Source: Brachionus koreanus (taxonomy: Eukaryota > Rotifera > Eurotatoria > Ploima > Brachionidae). From it: a stretch of DNA of 64,000 nt. The stretch covers positions 5,017,269 to 5,081,268 of the forward strand of contig PJRA01000263.1 in assembly GCA_016987375.1 (NCBI GenBank). The letters run 5' to 3'. Below the pieces are notes generated by a model, which was not told where the DNA came from, ran no database searches, and saw only the letters and a program-made list of their open reading frames with translations. Positions 1 through 12,189 of this stretch are shown here, in pieces. A program made the translations under genes and the position numbers. Within the stretch, counting starts at the first letter, position 1, and every line of letters starts with the position of its first letter.

Positions 1-120
1 GTGTGAATTTATTTTTTATTTGATATTTTAGGTTAGTTAATTTTTTAGTTTTCACGCTTGTGCATATTTTTTATTTGATATTTTAGATTAGTTAATTTTT
101 TAGTTTTCACACTTGTAAAA
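1..120. repeat. Two-copy tandem repeat, period about 55 bp
   Basis: Two near-identical AT-rich copies follow each other, each carrying ATTTTTTATTTGATATTTTA and then a TTAGTTAATTTTTTAGTTTTCAC-like stretch. The block starts GTGTGAA and ends TTCACAC, so its ends are also weakly inverted. It lies downstream of the partial LRR-gene paralogue. No coding potential is seen in 1-224. Confidence 0.6.
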
Positions 121-224
121 TTTAAATAGTAAGATAAATAAATATATACATGATCCCCTGATCATTTGCATGATCGGGCAAGTTAACTTAATTTTTGTCC
201 ATTTACTTATGCATCACCCGTTAC

Positions 225-751
225 TTCATTTTCATTTTCAAATTCAATTTCATTAAAGGACCGATCAATCAAATCCAAAAACCACCTTTTAAATCTTATT
301 TTTTGAATCTTATCTTTTGATTCATCAGTAAACTCGAAAATTATGCCTTCTTGGGCTATTTTGTCAATTAAATCAATAGTTTGTGTTAAATAACTGTTTA
401 GATCATGTAAAAAGTAATCACAATTAGAGTCAGTTAAATCGATCTAAAATTAAATTCTCAATAGAAAAATTGTTTATTGCATAAAAAAATATACTTGATT
501 ATTAATCAATGAAATAATATCAATTGAATATTTTTTTATTTTTTTAAACAAAGAAAATTGAAATTTTTTACAATCAAAAAAATCAAACTAAACGGAAAAA
601 ATTAATGATATAATGATTTCATTGTTGAATTCATTATAATTACCTCTTTTAATTCATATGCAGATTTGAAATAAATGGTGTCTATTTTTTCTAATGAATA
701 TATGAAAAAACCTATTGAATTTTTGATTTTTAAAAAATGTTTGCGATAAAT
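225..751 (-). pseudogene. Partial paralogue of the LRR gene at 8646-11881
   Basis: Two exons with intact splice sites and open frames match exons 5-7 of the complete gene: complement(644..751), 36 codons, same length as exon 5, and complement(225..443), 73 codons, covering exons 6 and 7. Shared peptides include YSLEKIDTIYFKSAY and CDYFLHDLNSYLTQTIDLID. The intron that separates exons 6 and 7 in the other copy is absent here, and the join reads through with a slightly different stretch (DKIQKIRFKRWF). No N-terminal exons exist between 752 and the end of RRP5. The 3' exons could lie outside the window or be lost. It may be a dead fragment or the 3' part of a shorter gene; the open frames leave both possible. 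Confidence 0.65.
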
Positions 752-854
752 CTTTTAATAATAATATTTTGAAATTTGTATTGTTAATGATTAATTTTGA
801 CATAATACAAAATAAAGGAAAATCGATTATTTTGAAATTATTTTATTTCAAGTT

Positions 855-3800
855 TTATATTTTTAAATTTTTTTTCAAATTTTCTTGAATAGATGCAGAT
901 GTTTGTGGATTTGGAGTTTTTGAATCTTTTTCTACATAACTATTAGCTAATTCTTTAACTTCTTCTAACTGTTCTTCGTTTCCATGCTGTTTTTCGAAAT
1001 CGACATATTTTTTAAAAACAAATTTCATTCTTTTAACAGTCAAACCAAGCTGTATAATTCTTTTGAAAATAAGCCTATGCAAATAAAAAATTTAAATTTA
1101 CAACAAAAAAAAATTTGTAAAAATTAACTAACCTTGCATCTTCATATTTTTCATGTTTTACTAACATGTCTATATAAACCGACCATATGTCGGTACGATT
1201 CGGATAAGTGAACAGTAGGCTGTCATACATTGTTTTTGCTCGTTCCACTTCGCCATATTTAAACTCAAGTTGAGCAAATTTATTAACCATGTCGATATCT
1301 TAGCATAAAAAATTAATTAAAATATTATCAAAATTCAAACACATACGATCTTTTTTGTCCAAACTGTTAAAACTTTTAATCAACAATTTTCTTGCTAATT
1401 CGCAATTAGAATTTTTATAGTGAAATATGCCATATTTAATCCATGCATCTGGTGATTGACTAAATTTTCTTGTCATCTTTATAAAAATAGCTTCGGCTTC
1501 TTGAATTTTAGCAGAGCGAGCAAATATCTCCGCCATGTGACAATGAATTTTGTACGAGTCGCAATTTTGACATGCTTGATTAAACGCCTGTTCCAGACTT
1601 GTTTGAGTGCCGTACATATTTTCCAAGTTTAACAAAGCAACCCATACATTTAGTCTTTCTTGATCTTCTGTGTACAAAATTGTTTTCAGTGCTTGTTTGG
1701 CAACAGCCCGTGCCTTCTCAATTTCAGCCATTTGTAGATAAAAAACTATGTATTTTATCCACACAAACGAGTTATTCGGCTTGGAAGCAACCAATCTTTC
1801 ATAATCATCAGCATTGTCCGGTTCTCTATTCGGGTCAAAGACCTGTTCTTCTTGTTCATAGATCAGTCTGTCATCAACTACTTTTTCTTTAATTGATTTT
1901 TCTTTTTTTTTCGGCTCTTCTTTGTTGACTGATTCGTTAGATACTTTACTTATAATTTCATTAAACTGATCGAAATCAGTTACTTCCCAAGGAAAAAAAG
2001 CAGATTCACTTAATTCAATTGAATCCATTTTGGAGTGAGTCACTATTGGTGTCTTCACACTGGCCACTACTTCTATATGATCTTTATTGTTTTCTTTGTC
2101 TTCCGTGCTCTTTTTTTTATCAACTAGCAATTTTTTTTTGACTATAATTGGCTCCTCATCCGACTTTCTCTTACGGCTACTTTCGCTTTCAGCATAAGAC
2201 TCATTCAGAATAGCTATTTCTCTGAGAATTTTTTTTTTATTTCTTTTCGAATTTTCCAAATCGTGTACAACCAAAGCATAGTGCTCATCATGTTGTTCAC
2301 TTTTAATTACACAGTGTATTAGGTCACCTGTGCCGAAATATGAAAATTGATTGTTGGATTTTTTGGTGTCTTGATTTTCAGTGGCAGCGGCAAGTGTATT
2401 GCCTGAAACGTTCTGGACTTGTTTCAACCGAATGTTGTTTTCTATTGCCTCAGAGCTATTCAGAATTTGTACAGGGTCGTTGCGGGCACTGGCAGTGTTT
2501 AATTGAGTAAAGTTATTTTTGAACAGTGGCATCAAGGCAATGCGACCAAGTGCATGCGCCTTTAGGCCCAGAATACAGAACCAGTTTGACACATAGAGCA
2601 CTTCAGCTTTAACACTTTGATCTTTTTTACATGCTATTTGAGTTCTGTATTTTGGATCAAAATTTTTGGAATAAATTTTAACAGATTTTTTATTGATCAA
2701 CAAACAGAATGCTCGGCTAAGAGGGTCAAAAGCAAGCACCAATGCTTCAAGTCGTTGACCTTCGGTGTATTGTTCATCAATATCGGCAAAAGCATAGCCA
2801 ATAATCGACGACTTCTGATCGAAATTGTTCGACTCCAAATCTTCAACAAACAGACATTCAATTTGACGCGAAGATTTGTTAAATTTTTTTACTGCCACTT
2901 GAACCAATGTGCCTATTTTAATCATTTTAATAGCTTTGCTCCAAAATGGTATGCTAGTTTCATTTTTGGAAATAAAATCAAAAATAAACTTGGAATTAAT
3001 CAAATAGGATTGAAAATATTGCAGCATAAATTCAACATCAAATGAGTTTTTAATAGATAAATCATATCTAGTTTTGGTATAAGTTGTGAAACGTTTTTTA
3101 TCTTCATACATGTTGCTTATTTTGACCAATATTGACTGACCAATTCTGAGACCATTTAAATTAGTCGATTTCATTTCGTCTAAATATTTTACTTGTTCAT
3201 TTGAACAAAATCCATCCAAGCTATAGGGTAGCTGTACTAGTAGACCATTTGGTAGAATTTTTTTTATCCATGCATGATAATGTTCATTTACTTTAAGATC
3301 CTGAAAACTTTTTGCAATACTATTCTTTGAATGAGCATAAAAATCTATGAGAGTGGTTTTGAGGGTCAAATAATGACATACAGGTGATTTTTGATCATCT
3401 ATTTTTTTAAATTTGGATACATCACCATATTGAATGATCATAAAATTTTTAATTTTCATCTCTTTTTTATAGTACTCGAACAAAACATCATTCAAAAAGT
3501 CCAAATCGGACAAATGATCTTTGAATATAATTCCATTTTTGTTTCCTTTTGGAAGTTTGACGCGAAAAAAATTTTCGCCTTTGCCCACCTGAATAACAGT
3601 GCCGCTCTCGATCAAATCTCCTATTTCATACTCGGCCTCAAACTCCTTGGTTTTTTTTTTCGGCACATCGTCCATCATCAAACTCAATTTAATATTTTTC
3701 TTTTCTCTATTGAAATCAAGTACTTTGCACTTGATCAATTGACCAACATAGTACAAATTTTGCAAGTCTTCTTCAGGCCTAAGACTGGAGCTGATTTCTG

Positions 3801-5568
3801 ACCGTGGCAAAAGACCCTTTATTTCATTTAAAAATTGCAGCAGTAATCCATATTTTTGTATTGATATGACAACTCCATAAGTTTCCATGCCCAGATGAAG
3901 ATTATCATACGAATCAATCAGACTTAGCTTGGATTTAATCAAGCTCTTTTTGGCCGTGAGCACACACTTTTTTTCTTCAGGACTCAATTGAATTATTTTA
4001 CACTTAATCTCGGCCCCAATGCTCATTTTTTTGTTCAGCATTGCCTCACTTAGTGGAATATCCCCGGTGTGAATTTTGGGTATAAACCCACTAATGAACT
4101 CGCTTAGTTTTACAATCACACCACCATTATCTGAATTAATTTTTTTCACAGTAGCATTAACTGTTTGTCCCACTGCGAGCTCATTAAAAGTCAAGTACTT
4201 GGATTGCAAAACACTTGGTCTACATGACAATAAAATCATGTCTTCGATTAAACTATAGTCAAAGATTCTGGCCTTAATGGTGCTATTTAGTGGAAAACTA
4301 TGCTCTAAATCTTCACGTGACAAATTTTTAACATCTTTTTTAAGATTTTTGAGCTTTTCCTCTGACGCGTCTTCATCATCATCGACCTCATCGTCACCAA
4401 TTTGATCATTTTTTTCGAACAAATGCTTTTTGGACACAAAGCCCATTACTTGTTTCGAATCAGCAGTGTTAAATTTTAGAAATAAACCTTTGTTTGTATG
4501 TGAGTGTACAATGGCATTTTCAATTACATTACCAAGTCTCAGACCATCTTCTTTAAGGAACAAGCGAGCAATTTTGGCTACTTTAGTTGAATCGTTTAAA
4601 TGCGGCAATAAGCTCATGTAGATTATTTTTGAGTATGGATTTATGAAAATTATTGTTCCACTGACAGTTTCTCCGTTTTTGAAAAATTTTTTTCCTTCAT
4701 TGTCTTGTTTTTGAAGCAAGCAAGACCGCTTTGAGCTTGGTACATGATTAATGTGCACATATCCATATAGATCGTTTGTAATGTTCAATTGAATCCCATT
4801 TTTGCTTGTTTTTTCAATGGTACAGTCCAATTGAGCACCTGGTAAGTAGTTGTCAAATTTAAATTTTGATTTTAAGGCAAAAAATGAGGATTCGTTTGAG
4901 TCGCACAATTTTAAATTTATAGCTCTTTTGGATTTTTTCGATGTTATCTTGAACAAATTAACTTGTCCTATGGGAAGATTGAGATTTTGAACTTTGTAGA
5001 ATCCAGTCAGTTCAGAAATACCAAGATCTATAGTGTATCCATGATCCTCTTTTGTCTTGACACTACCGCTAAGGATCATGTCTTCTTCCAGACTAGCAAA
5101 TGTTAAACTACTGTTCACTTGATCTGGCTCTATGCTTAAATTAAGTTTATTGTTTGTAAAAGACAAAACTTTGCAACGGACTAGATCTCCTTTGTGAAAC
5201 AAATCGACTAGACTAGGAATATCTGATTTTTTTAGATTATCACAATTTTTAATCATGTCAGAGTAGATTTTTGATATATTGTTTATTTTTATGTGCCCAA
5301 AATTTCCTAGACCAGGCAAAGAGACTACTAATTCACTAGGAAGAATATCATGAATACATCCTAAAACCAAGCAACCATCTACAAAGCTCTTTTTTTAATT
5401 AAAAATAAATTTTTAGTTCAAAGCTAATAATTAATAATTTGGTTTATTTACTTTGCATATCAGATCAGGAACATTGGATTTTTTTGCCACAGTGGTGACT
5501 TTTTTGCTTGACGTTTTGGCATCTTTTTTCTTGTTGACTTCTTTGATTTGTTTTTTTACTTTAAACAT
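855..5568 (-). CDS. PDCD11: RRP5/PDCD11 homologue, rRNA-processing S1/HAT protein
   Basis: Reconstructed as complement(join(855..1074,1133..1298,1347..5388,5452..5568)): four exons, three introns of 48-63 nt, phases consistent, 1,514 residues. A Lys-rich start (MFKVKKQIKEVNKKK) is followed by a long array of S1-type RNA-binding repeats, the first beginning at VLGCIHDILPSELVVSLPG. An acidic, Lys-rich linker follows. From about residue 1225 to 1495 there are HAT/TPR-like helical repeats such as IWSVYIDMLVKHEKYEDAR and FVFKKYVDFEKQHG, diagnostic for the Rrp5 C-terminus. The family works in the nucleolus in both small- and large-subunit pre-rRNA processing. The protein is shorter than the human form (about 1,870 residues) because it has fewer or shorter S1 repeats. 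An AATAAA-like signal follows the stop on the minus strand near 845. The start is the first ATG of exon 1, in frame through the intron. Confidence 0.93.
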
Positions 5569-5824
5569 TTTGAAAAAAATCAATTTATTTTTTTTTTTTA
5601 AACTTGAAAAAAATTCAACATGTGCTTGTTTTTAATTTTTATTTTCTATCTAAAATATGAATGAATTTTTTATAGTTTTATGAAGCAATTTTCGGACAAA
5701 TTTTCACGAATAAAAGTTAAGTTGAGAATATAAGAAAGAGAAAATTTTCGAAAGTAGCTAAGGAAACATTTATTTATCGAATTAATTAGATTTTTGTTAA
5801 ATTCATTTTGGGCCAAATTTGAAA
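5569..5824. promoter_or_regulatory. Shared divergent promoter region of RRP5 and BBIP1
   Basis: The start codons of RRP5 (minus) and BBIP1 (plus) are only 256 bp apart and no other coding signal lies between them. Promoters and 5' leaders of both genes must fit here unless there are untranslated exons elsewhere. The stretch is AT-rich; I recognise no specific factor site. Confidence 0.45.
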
Positions 5825-6553
5825 ATGTCAAAAGAAAATGTTATTTATGAAGTTCTACCTAAAATTGGATTCTTGTTCGAGGATGATTCGCCAACCTCAA
5901 TTGTGTGTAAGCCAAAATTAATGCCACTAAAAACAGTCACTTTGGAAAAGGTAAGTTTTTTTCTTAATGCTTGTGAGTGATTTATAGATAAAAATAATCG
6001 ACTAAATTAATAATTTCTGAGATAAAGTATTGCAACAAAAAGCAATTTTTATGGATAAACATTAAAATTTATTTTTACTCTGAAAAAAAAACTGCTTTTA
6101 TGAGGTCAATTCAAATGTTCAATTACAAGATTCCTTTTAAAATTTTTCAATATCTATTTCCAATCGGAAAAATATTTATTTTTAAAAAATAATTTTGGTA
6201 GTATTAGAAATACAGGTGAACTGTAACTCGAAAAATTATTCGAGTAGAGTTCTCAATAGCAATAGCAGGCGCTTCTTTTTTCACAATCCATTCGTCAAAT
6301 TTCGACATTCCTACGTTTTTGCGCAGACAAGTTCTTTCCAACTGTGATAGAAAGAAAAAAATTTTTTAAATTATTTATTAGAATATTCAAAACATTAAAT
6401 GTATATTCACGAAATTTTCAATTTAAGTTTAAAATATATATCACTCACAATTGTAATTTGACAATATAAAATTACTTAATATTTTAGCTGGAAAAAATTC
6501 AATTAGAAGCCGAGAAAAAATTAAGAGAACAAGAACAATCACAAGAAAATTGA
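5825..6553 (+). CDS. BBIP1: BBIP1 (BBIP10), BBSome-interacting small protein
   Basis: Two exons, 5825..5950 and 6488..6553, give 63 residues after removal of a 537-nt intron (donor AAG|GTAAGT, acceptor TTTTAG|CTG). The product matches the conserved core of animal BBIP1: EVLPKIGFLFEDD, then CKPKLMPLKTVTLEKLEK, then a charged helical tail rich in Glu and Gln. The family is the smallest BBSome subunit and is needed for BBSome assembly and ciliary membrane traffic. Human BBIP1 is about 92 residues; the loss is in the non-conserved N-terminus. The gene was recognised by splicing, since neither exon makes a long ORF. It converges on the truncated Pro/Val-rich gene, whose stop is only 71 bp away. 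The intron contains no obvious element. Confidence 0.93.
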
Positions 6554-6624
6554 AAAAAAATTTTTTTTTCAAATCTTTATTTTAAATTAAATTCATTTTT
6601 TGAATAAATGTTGTTTTATGATTT

Positions 6625-7583
6625 TTAAAAACCCGAATAAAATTCAAAGCTTTTCATTACAGAGTTTTTAAAATCACTCAATTTCATTGTTGCTGTTTCT
6701 CTATTTAAACGAATGCTGTCCAAAAATTTCTCAGCTCTTTTGTCACTGTAACTTTTATTTAATCTTTGATTGAATTGCTTAATAAACTCTTTGGCTTCAT
6801 AGAAATTTATTTTATCATCTTCTTTTAAAACAAGTGAATCGAGTACTTGGTCAACTAAATAGCTTGATGGCTGTGATAATGCACCAACCCAAGGCTCTGG
6901 CGACTTTGCTTTTGTTACCACATATTCAAAACTTGGCTCGCATATTCTTTTCTCTTCTTTTTGTTCTTTTGGAAAAAAGGACTCAACTGGACATACTTCA
7001 TGCGAATATACGGGAGCCGGTTGAGTGACAAAATAGCTTGGAACTACAGGCTGCTGCATTTGATAGACTGGTGGTGCTACTGAATATGTTTCTTGAGGAT
7101 ATTCGCATATAACGCTTGATTTTTGTTCATATGACTTTGGAACCAAGTGTTTTAATTCGCTTAGACCTTCTTTATCCAAATCTACCAAACTAAGTGCATC
7201 CAAATCACCTTCTAAAATAACTTTATTGCTATCTTTAGATTCGGCAGCCAATGTTAGACCTTGAGGAGGTCTAATACCTTTAACAAAATCAGGTAGCTCT
7301 TCAGCCTTTTTAAGATGTGGTCCATATTTAGAGGTATACTCTTCTGGATTCGTTTTAACAACACCCAAATCTCTAAATTCCCTCGTTACACTACATGTTG
7401 GACTTTCCCATTGGATGATTACATTTTTGGGCTTTTCATAGTAGGGGCCGGTATCTGTAGGCTTGTGGTGAATTACACGTCTTCTATTGGCTTTTGAGCC
7501 TAACCATCGTTCAACAACAACTGGTTGAGGTTTTGGAGGCATTTGTGGCAATCTTTCAATTATAACTTTACGCGGTGGTATTC
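6625..7583 (-). pseudogene. 3'-terminal duplicate of the Pro/Val-rich gene at 15639-17246
   Basis: The last roughly 315 codons of the gene at 15639..17246 are repeated here almost without change (one residue difference, Asp for Glu in YSxKRAEKF, plus a few silent ones). Similarity stops abruptly at about 7583, after the CGCGGTGG that encodes the PPR motif; on the other side the sequence is unrelated. The N-terminal 220 residues and the normal start are therefore missing. An internal ATG at 7551 could start a 308-residue protein, but no promoter is evident. The downstream 70 bp up to BBIP1 are shared as well. I read it as a truncated duplicate, recent by its near identity, or a second haplotype placed in tandem by the assembler. 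Confidence 0.8.
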
Positions 7584-7634
7584 TTACATAAATCCATAAT
7601 TAAGCCATATATCACAATCTTTTGTTCCTAATAC

Positions 7635-8124
7635 ATTATTAATCTGCATACTTAAAGACCGAAAAAAAGTTTTTTAGGGAGAGCAACAAAAAAAAAATTT
7701 AACCGCATTGTCATAAAGATTCAGAGAAAAAAAATATCTTGACATTAAGCCGTAATAACTCATGTTCAAATGCATTTCCTAGTAGTATTGTATCAATTCG
7801 GATAGGGAATAATCTTTTCTACTAAACAGTGGCTTATTTTTGCTATCATGCCTTTATTTTACCTAGACCTTGGTCAAAAAATGGTAAAATTTTGAGTTTT
7901 TTCCATTTTACCCAAAAGTCAAAAAAGGGTGATTTTAAAAAAAAATTCTGTTTTGGAAAAAAAATGACACTTTAATTTTTTAGTTTTCAAAAATAGTTAG
8001 TTATTTTGGATTGAAGCGCAGTTTTGAACATGAGTAATTACGACGACTGAACAGACAAGATACTTTTTTTTTTACTCCCCAAAAAAAACTTTTTTCTAGG
8101 TTTTTAAGTATGAAGATTAATAAT
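7635..8124. mobile_element. MITE-like element with long inverted ends
   Basis: The left end ATTATTAATCTGCATACTTA and the right end read on the minus strand (ATTATTAATCTTCATACTTA) match, and similarity continues inward for over 100 bp through GTTTTTT and CTCATGTTCAAA blocks (near 7765 on the left and 8028 on the right). The middle has no ORF. This is the layout of a non-autonomous DNA transposon of about 490 bp. I could not define a clear target-site duplication, so family assignment is open. It begins about 50 bp from the breakpoint of the truncated gene at 7583. Confidence 0.6.
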
Positions 8125-8229
8125 TTAAAGTAGATTTTTTTAAATTCAGATAGTAAGATAATTCGCGCGAACGTTAAAATTTAATTAATAAATAGATCAT
8201 CCATACAAAATTAAAAGAGAAATAATCAA

Positions 8230-8430
8230 AAATTGTGCTCAAAGATACCACTTGTTGACAAACCGTGTATTAAATGGCTGGAATAAGTTGGGAGTAGATG
8301 CAGTGGAAGCTCAGTCTAGTGATATTTTTAAAGCAAAAATAGACAAAAACTTTCATTATATTTTTTGATCATAACCTGTTGTCAGATTTACGCATTTATG
8401 CGTTGCAATAAACCGCTATACTATACTATA
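8230..8430 (+). mobile_element. LINE 3'-end fragment
   Basis: The stretch reads (with frame breaks) NRVLNGWNKLGVDAVEAQSS followed by DIFKAKIDK, which is the typical C-terminus of CR1/Jockey-type reverse-transcriptase ORFs (WNKLP...F+..LD). A short untranslated tail with a TACTATACTATACTA microsatellite follows. The same sequence lies inverted at 12190-12312. From 8431 to 8645 I see only AT-rich DNA. Confidence 0.65.
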
Positions 8431-8645
8431 CTAAATCAAAGTGAAAAAAAAAATGATGAAGAGCTTTAAAAAAACCTATCATAAAAATATTAATTGTCAA
8501 AACTCGGGAAAAATTATTTTTTGGATTTTTATTTTTGTTGGATATTATTTGAAAAAGAAATAAATTAAAAACAAAAAAATAAAAAATTATTTACTAAAAA
8601 TAAATTTATCAATTATTAATCTTAAATGTTTTAATCATTATTTTA

Positions 8646-11600
8646 TCAAAAATAACTAAAATTAGACTGGAATTCATTTCTTATTAAATTTCCAAATAGG
8701 CTATCCCATAATGGTCCAAAAAAGTAGTCTGAAAAATATTCAATTGGCTCACAAATTAAATTTTTCTATAAAAAAGATAAAAATAAGAAAAAATTATTTT
8801 ACTTTTGATAAAGTTAAATTACTCTCATTTTGAATGCAAAAAATTTTTGATTTCTAAATATTTTTATCCGTAATGTAGTATCCATTAATATTGTTAAACT
8901 TCGTTTAAAATCTCGAATAAAACTTATTGGAGTTATTTCCTAAAATTTAAAATTTTAAAACTTATATTCTAAATTAAAGCATTACTTGTCCAAAAATGTT
9001 CCTTGAAGGTAGCATACGTAAAGGATCAATTGATTCAATCATTAGCTTTGTTATTTGGTCTACTTTATCTAATAATTCTAATAATTGAGAAAAATAAACT
9101 TGTTTGATGGCCAAAAAAACTGACTAAAATAAAATTTAATCCTTTTAAAGATTTTATACTATTTTGTATTACTTCATTTTCATTATCTAATTCAGTTTCA
9201 CTAAAGGACCGATCTATCAAATCCAGAAAATGTCTATTAAAAGGAAAATACTTGAAATAGACAATTCTGTTTTTAAGCTTAAATTAACAATTTTTGGATT
9301 ATAAATTTTCTATTAACAAAAGTATTACCTTAGTTTTTGATTCATCAGTAAACTCGAAAATTATGCCTTCTTGGACTATTTTGTCAATTAAATCAATAGT
9401 TTGTGTTAAATAACTGTTTAGATCATGTAAAAAGTAATCACAATTAGAGTCAGTTAAATCGATCTAAAATTAAAATATATAAAAAATTCTCAATAGAAAA
9501 ATTTTTTATTGCATAAAAAAATTTACTTGATAATTAATCAAAGAAATAATATCAATTGAATATTTTTTTATTTTTTTAAACAAAGAAAATTGAAATTTTT
9601 TACAATCAAAAAAATCAAACTAAACGGAAAAAATTAATGATTTCATTGTTGAATTCATTATAATTACCTCTATTAATTTATATGCAGATTTGAAATAAAT
9701 GGTGTCTATTTTTTCTAATGAATATTTGAAAAAATTTATTGAATTTTTTATTCTTGAATATTGTTTCTGATAAATCTGAAAATACTCTTTTATTTCATTT
9801 TCGACCTTATATTTTTCAGAATTAAATAAAATTTTTCTCTAAAATAACTTACTTCTTGGGTATTTTGAATTTCAATCAAACTTATTATGCCTTGTATTTC
9901 AGCATCTAGAGAACAAAAATCATTGAACAAATCATTTTCTGAATAAAAAGTTAAATTCTTTGAAAAATTATTAGTGTGCTTAGATATTTTATTTTAAAAA
10001 AAGTCTAGCAAACCTGGTCAATAAAAATCAATTTTTTAAATATTTTTTGCAGGTGAATCCAAAATTTATGTATATTATCCATTATTTGAGGGATAAATTT
10101 CTAAAAATATTTCTAAAATAAATAAAAATTAAATAAAAAAAAATTTACATAAATGAAAACAATATTGTAGTATTCAAATACTAAACTATCTAAGAGTCTA
10201 AAATTAGCAGTAATAACCTCACTGTCAATAAAATCCAAGATTTCAACGATTGTAGATCTTTTAGGATTGAATGACGAAAATTGTCTTTCTATTTTATTTA
10301 CTGATGAATAAAACAAACTGTTGAATATATTCATTTTTGAATCGTAATCAATGGACTGATCATCTACTATATCAATACTCATGCAAAAATAATTCATCTT
10401 TTTTTTGCCTGAATCTATCAGTCCTTTAAAAGTGTTTGATGTTATGTTTTCAAGAATAGTTGAATTGCTTGCTCGAATAATCAAAGCATCCAGTGAACTT
10501 AGATTTTTGAAACAATCAATTTCAAAATCAGTGACATCTTGAATTTTTAATGCTTTCAATCTTTGAAAACTTGAACAAAATGCAGGAACTTTTCCTATTT
10601 GATCCAATATCAAAAATTCCAAATATCCAAAATTACAATTTTCAAAACTTTTTACATATGGTGCATTTAAAAATCTCAAATTAATAAATTTTGGCAAAAT
10701 TTTTCCTATAATGTCAAAATTGGTCAAATATGTTAGGCAAATTTCATTTATTATTAGCATCTTATCGTTTCCTTTTACAATTTTGTCAAGTTTTTCTGCC
10801 TCTTTTAAACTTTGATAAAATGAGTTAATAACTCCAAAATCAAAAATGCATTTTCTTTTTGTATCTAAATAATTAATAAATTCATAGTTGGTTATACTAT
10901 AATTGTTAGTAACAAATTTATCTTTTGCCTCTCCTGTCTCTAAACTTTTAGTTATAAAGGGATTTGAATCGAATCTTAAATAAGATATATTTTTTAAATC
11001 ACTAAAGGCAGAAACATTAATATATATCAGACAATTTTTACTTAAATCTAGCTCGATTAAATTATGTAATCCATTGAAGGCTCCATTTTCCAGTTTCTCA
11101 ATATGACATCCAGACAAAATCAACTTTTGAAGACTATTTAGATTTCTAAACATATTTTCGGTTATTGTTGGAATAAAATGTAAAATTTGAAGATAAGTTA
11201 TATTTTTTAAAGTATCAAAACATGATCCATAATCATTTCTAAACTGTAATTCTACTTGATTATTTTGATTATTTTCATAATATTTTGATTTTAATTTAAA
11301 ACTTTCAATTTTGTCAATGTCTATGAAATTTGAAATGAAATCAAAATCTGACTTGAACAACGAATCGACAATAAGTGTTAAATTTTTCATCACAAAATTT
11401 TTTCGACTGAAATCTTTGACTAGATTGGTATTTGAATCTAATAAATTGGCTAAAAATTGGTATTTATAGCCCAGATTAATTTTGCGATCATTTTTTCTTT
11501 TCGAACAGAAATTGTTTAATTATTTTTTATTCTAAATGTTTTATTTAATTACCTGATTCTTTGAATTAATTCATCTTCAACAATAAAATTGGTTATCATC

Positions 11601-11881
11601 AAAGACACTGCTGTTCTTCTTATATTTCCAGTAAGTGAGCATTTAGCCAGTTTATTTTGAATCACATAGCAGAATTGATAATTCTTGGAGTGTGATTTAA
11701 ATTGTTCCAAATTAAATTGTTCAATTTCTTTTATTTTTGATATCATTGTGTTACGATCTATGTTGTCCGTCTCTTGATCTCCATAATTTCTATAATTTAA
11801 CATCCTGCTTTCTTGTATTACATCAATTTTGAAAACTAAATTATCATGATATTCAACAATATCTTTTTCAGTTGAGAACAT
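8646..11881 (-). CDS. Ten-exon leucine-rich-repeat protein with helical C-terminus, unknown family
   Basis: Reconstructed as complement(join(8646..8765,8823..8939,8986..9123,9173..9250,9329..9463,9668..9775,9853..9957,10014..10100,10149..11406,11553..11881)), 824 residues. Every junction has GT...AG ends and the frame is continuous; all introns except the first are phase 0. Exon 2 carries LRR units such as LQKLILSGCHIEKLENGAF and LIELDLSKNCLIYINVSAF, with weaker ones around them. Exons 3-10 (about 295 residues) are predominantly helical, without Cys clusters or a transmembrane span; pieces are YSLEKIDTIYFKSAY and FLAIKQVYFSQLLELLDK. No signal peptide is seen at the chosen ATG, so the protein is probably intracellular. 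I do not recognise the family. It could also be two genes, an LRR gene and a helical gene starting at MDNIHKFW in exon 3, but the phase-compatible junction favours one. A partial paralogue is at 225-751. Confidence 0.75.
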
Positions 11882-12189
11882 TCTTTAAGTTTAATAAATA
11901 AAATGAATTTTTATAGATTTATTCTAGTTTTTAGCATAAAAATTTTTATTTTTTATCTCTGTTAATTTTTTTAAAAAATCCAAATTTTAATGCTAATTAT
12001 TTTAAATTAAAAATCATTAAAATTTTCTTATTTCAATTTTTCTTTAACAATTGTTTAAAAAAAACAATTTTATATTAAATTTATTAAAATTTCTTAAAAA
12101 CAAATATTTTTTAATGAAGAAGATATTTTAAATTTGTTTTAATATTAATTAGATAGATTAATTTAAACAATTGATAAAAAGTAAAGTAT
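11882..12189. other. Gene-free AT-rich stretch
   Basis: Upstream of the LRR gene. Only A/T-rich sequence with homopolymer runs is seen; it presumably holds the LRR gene's promoter, but no site can be named. Confidence 0.5.
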
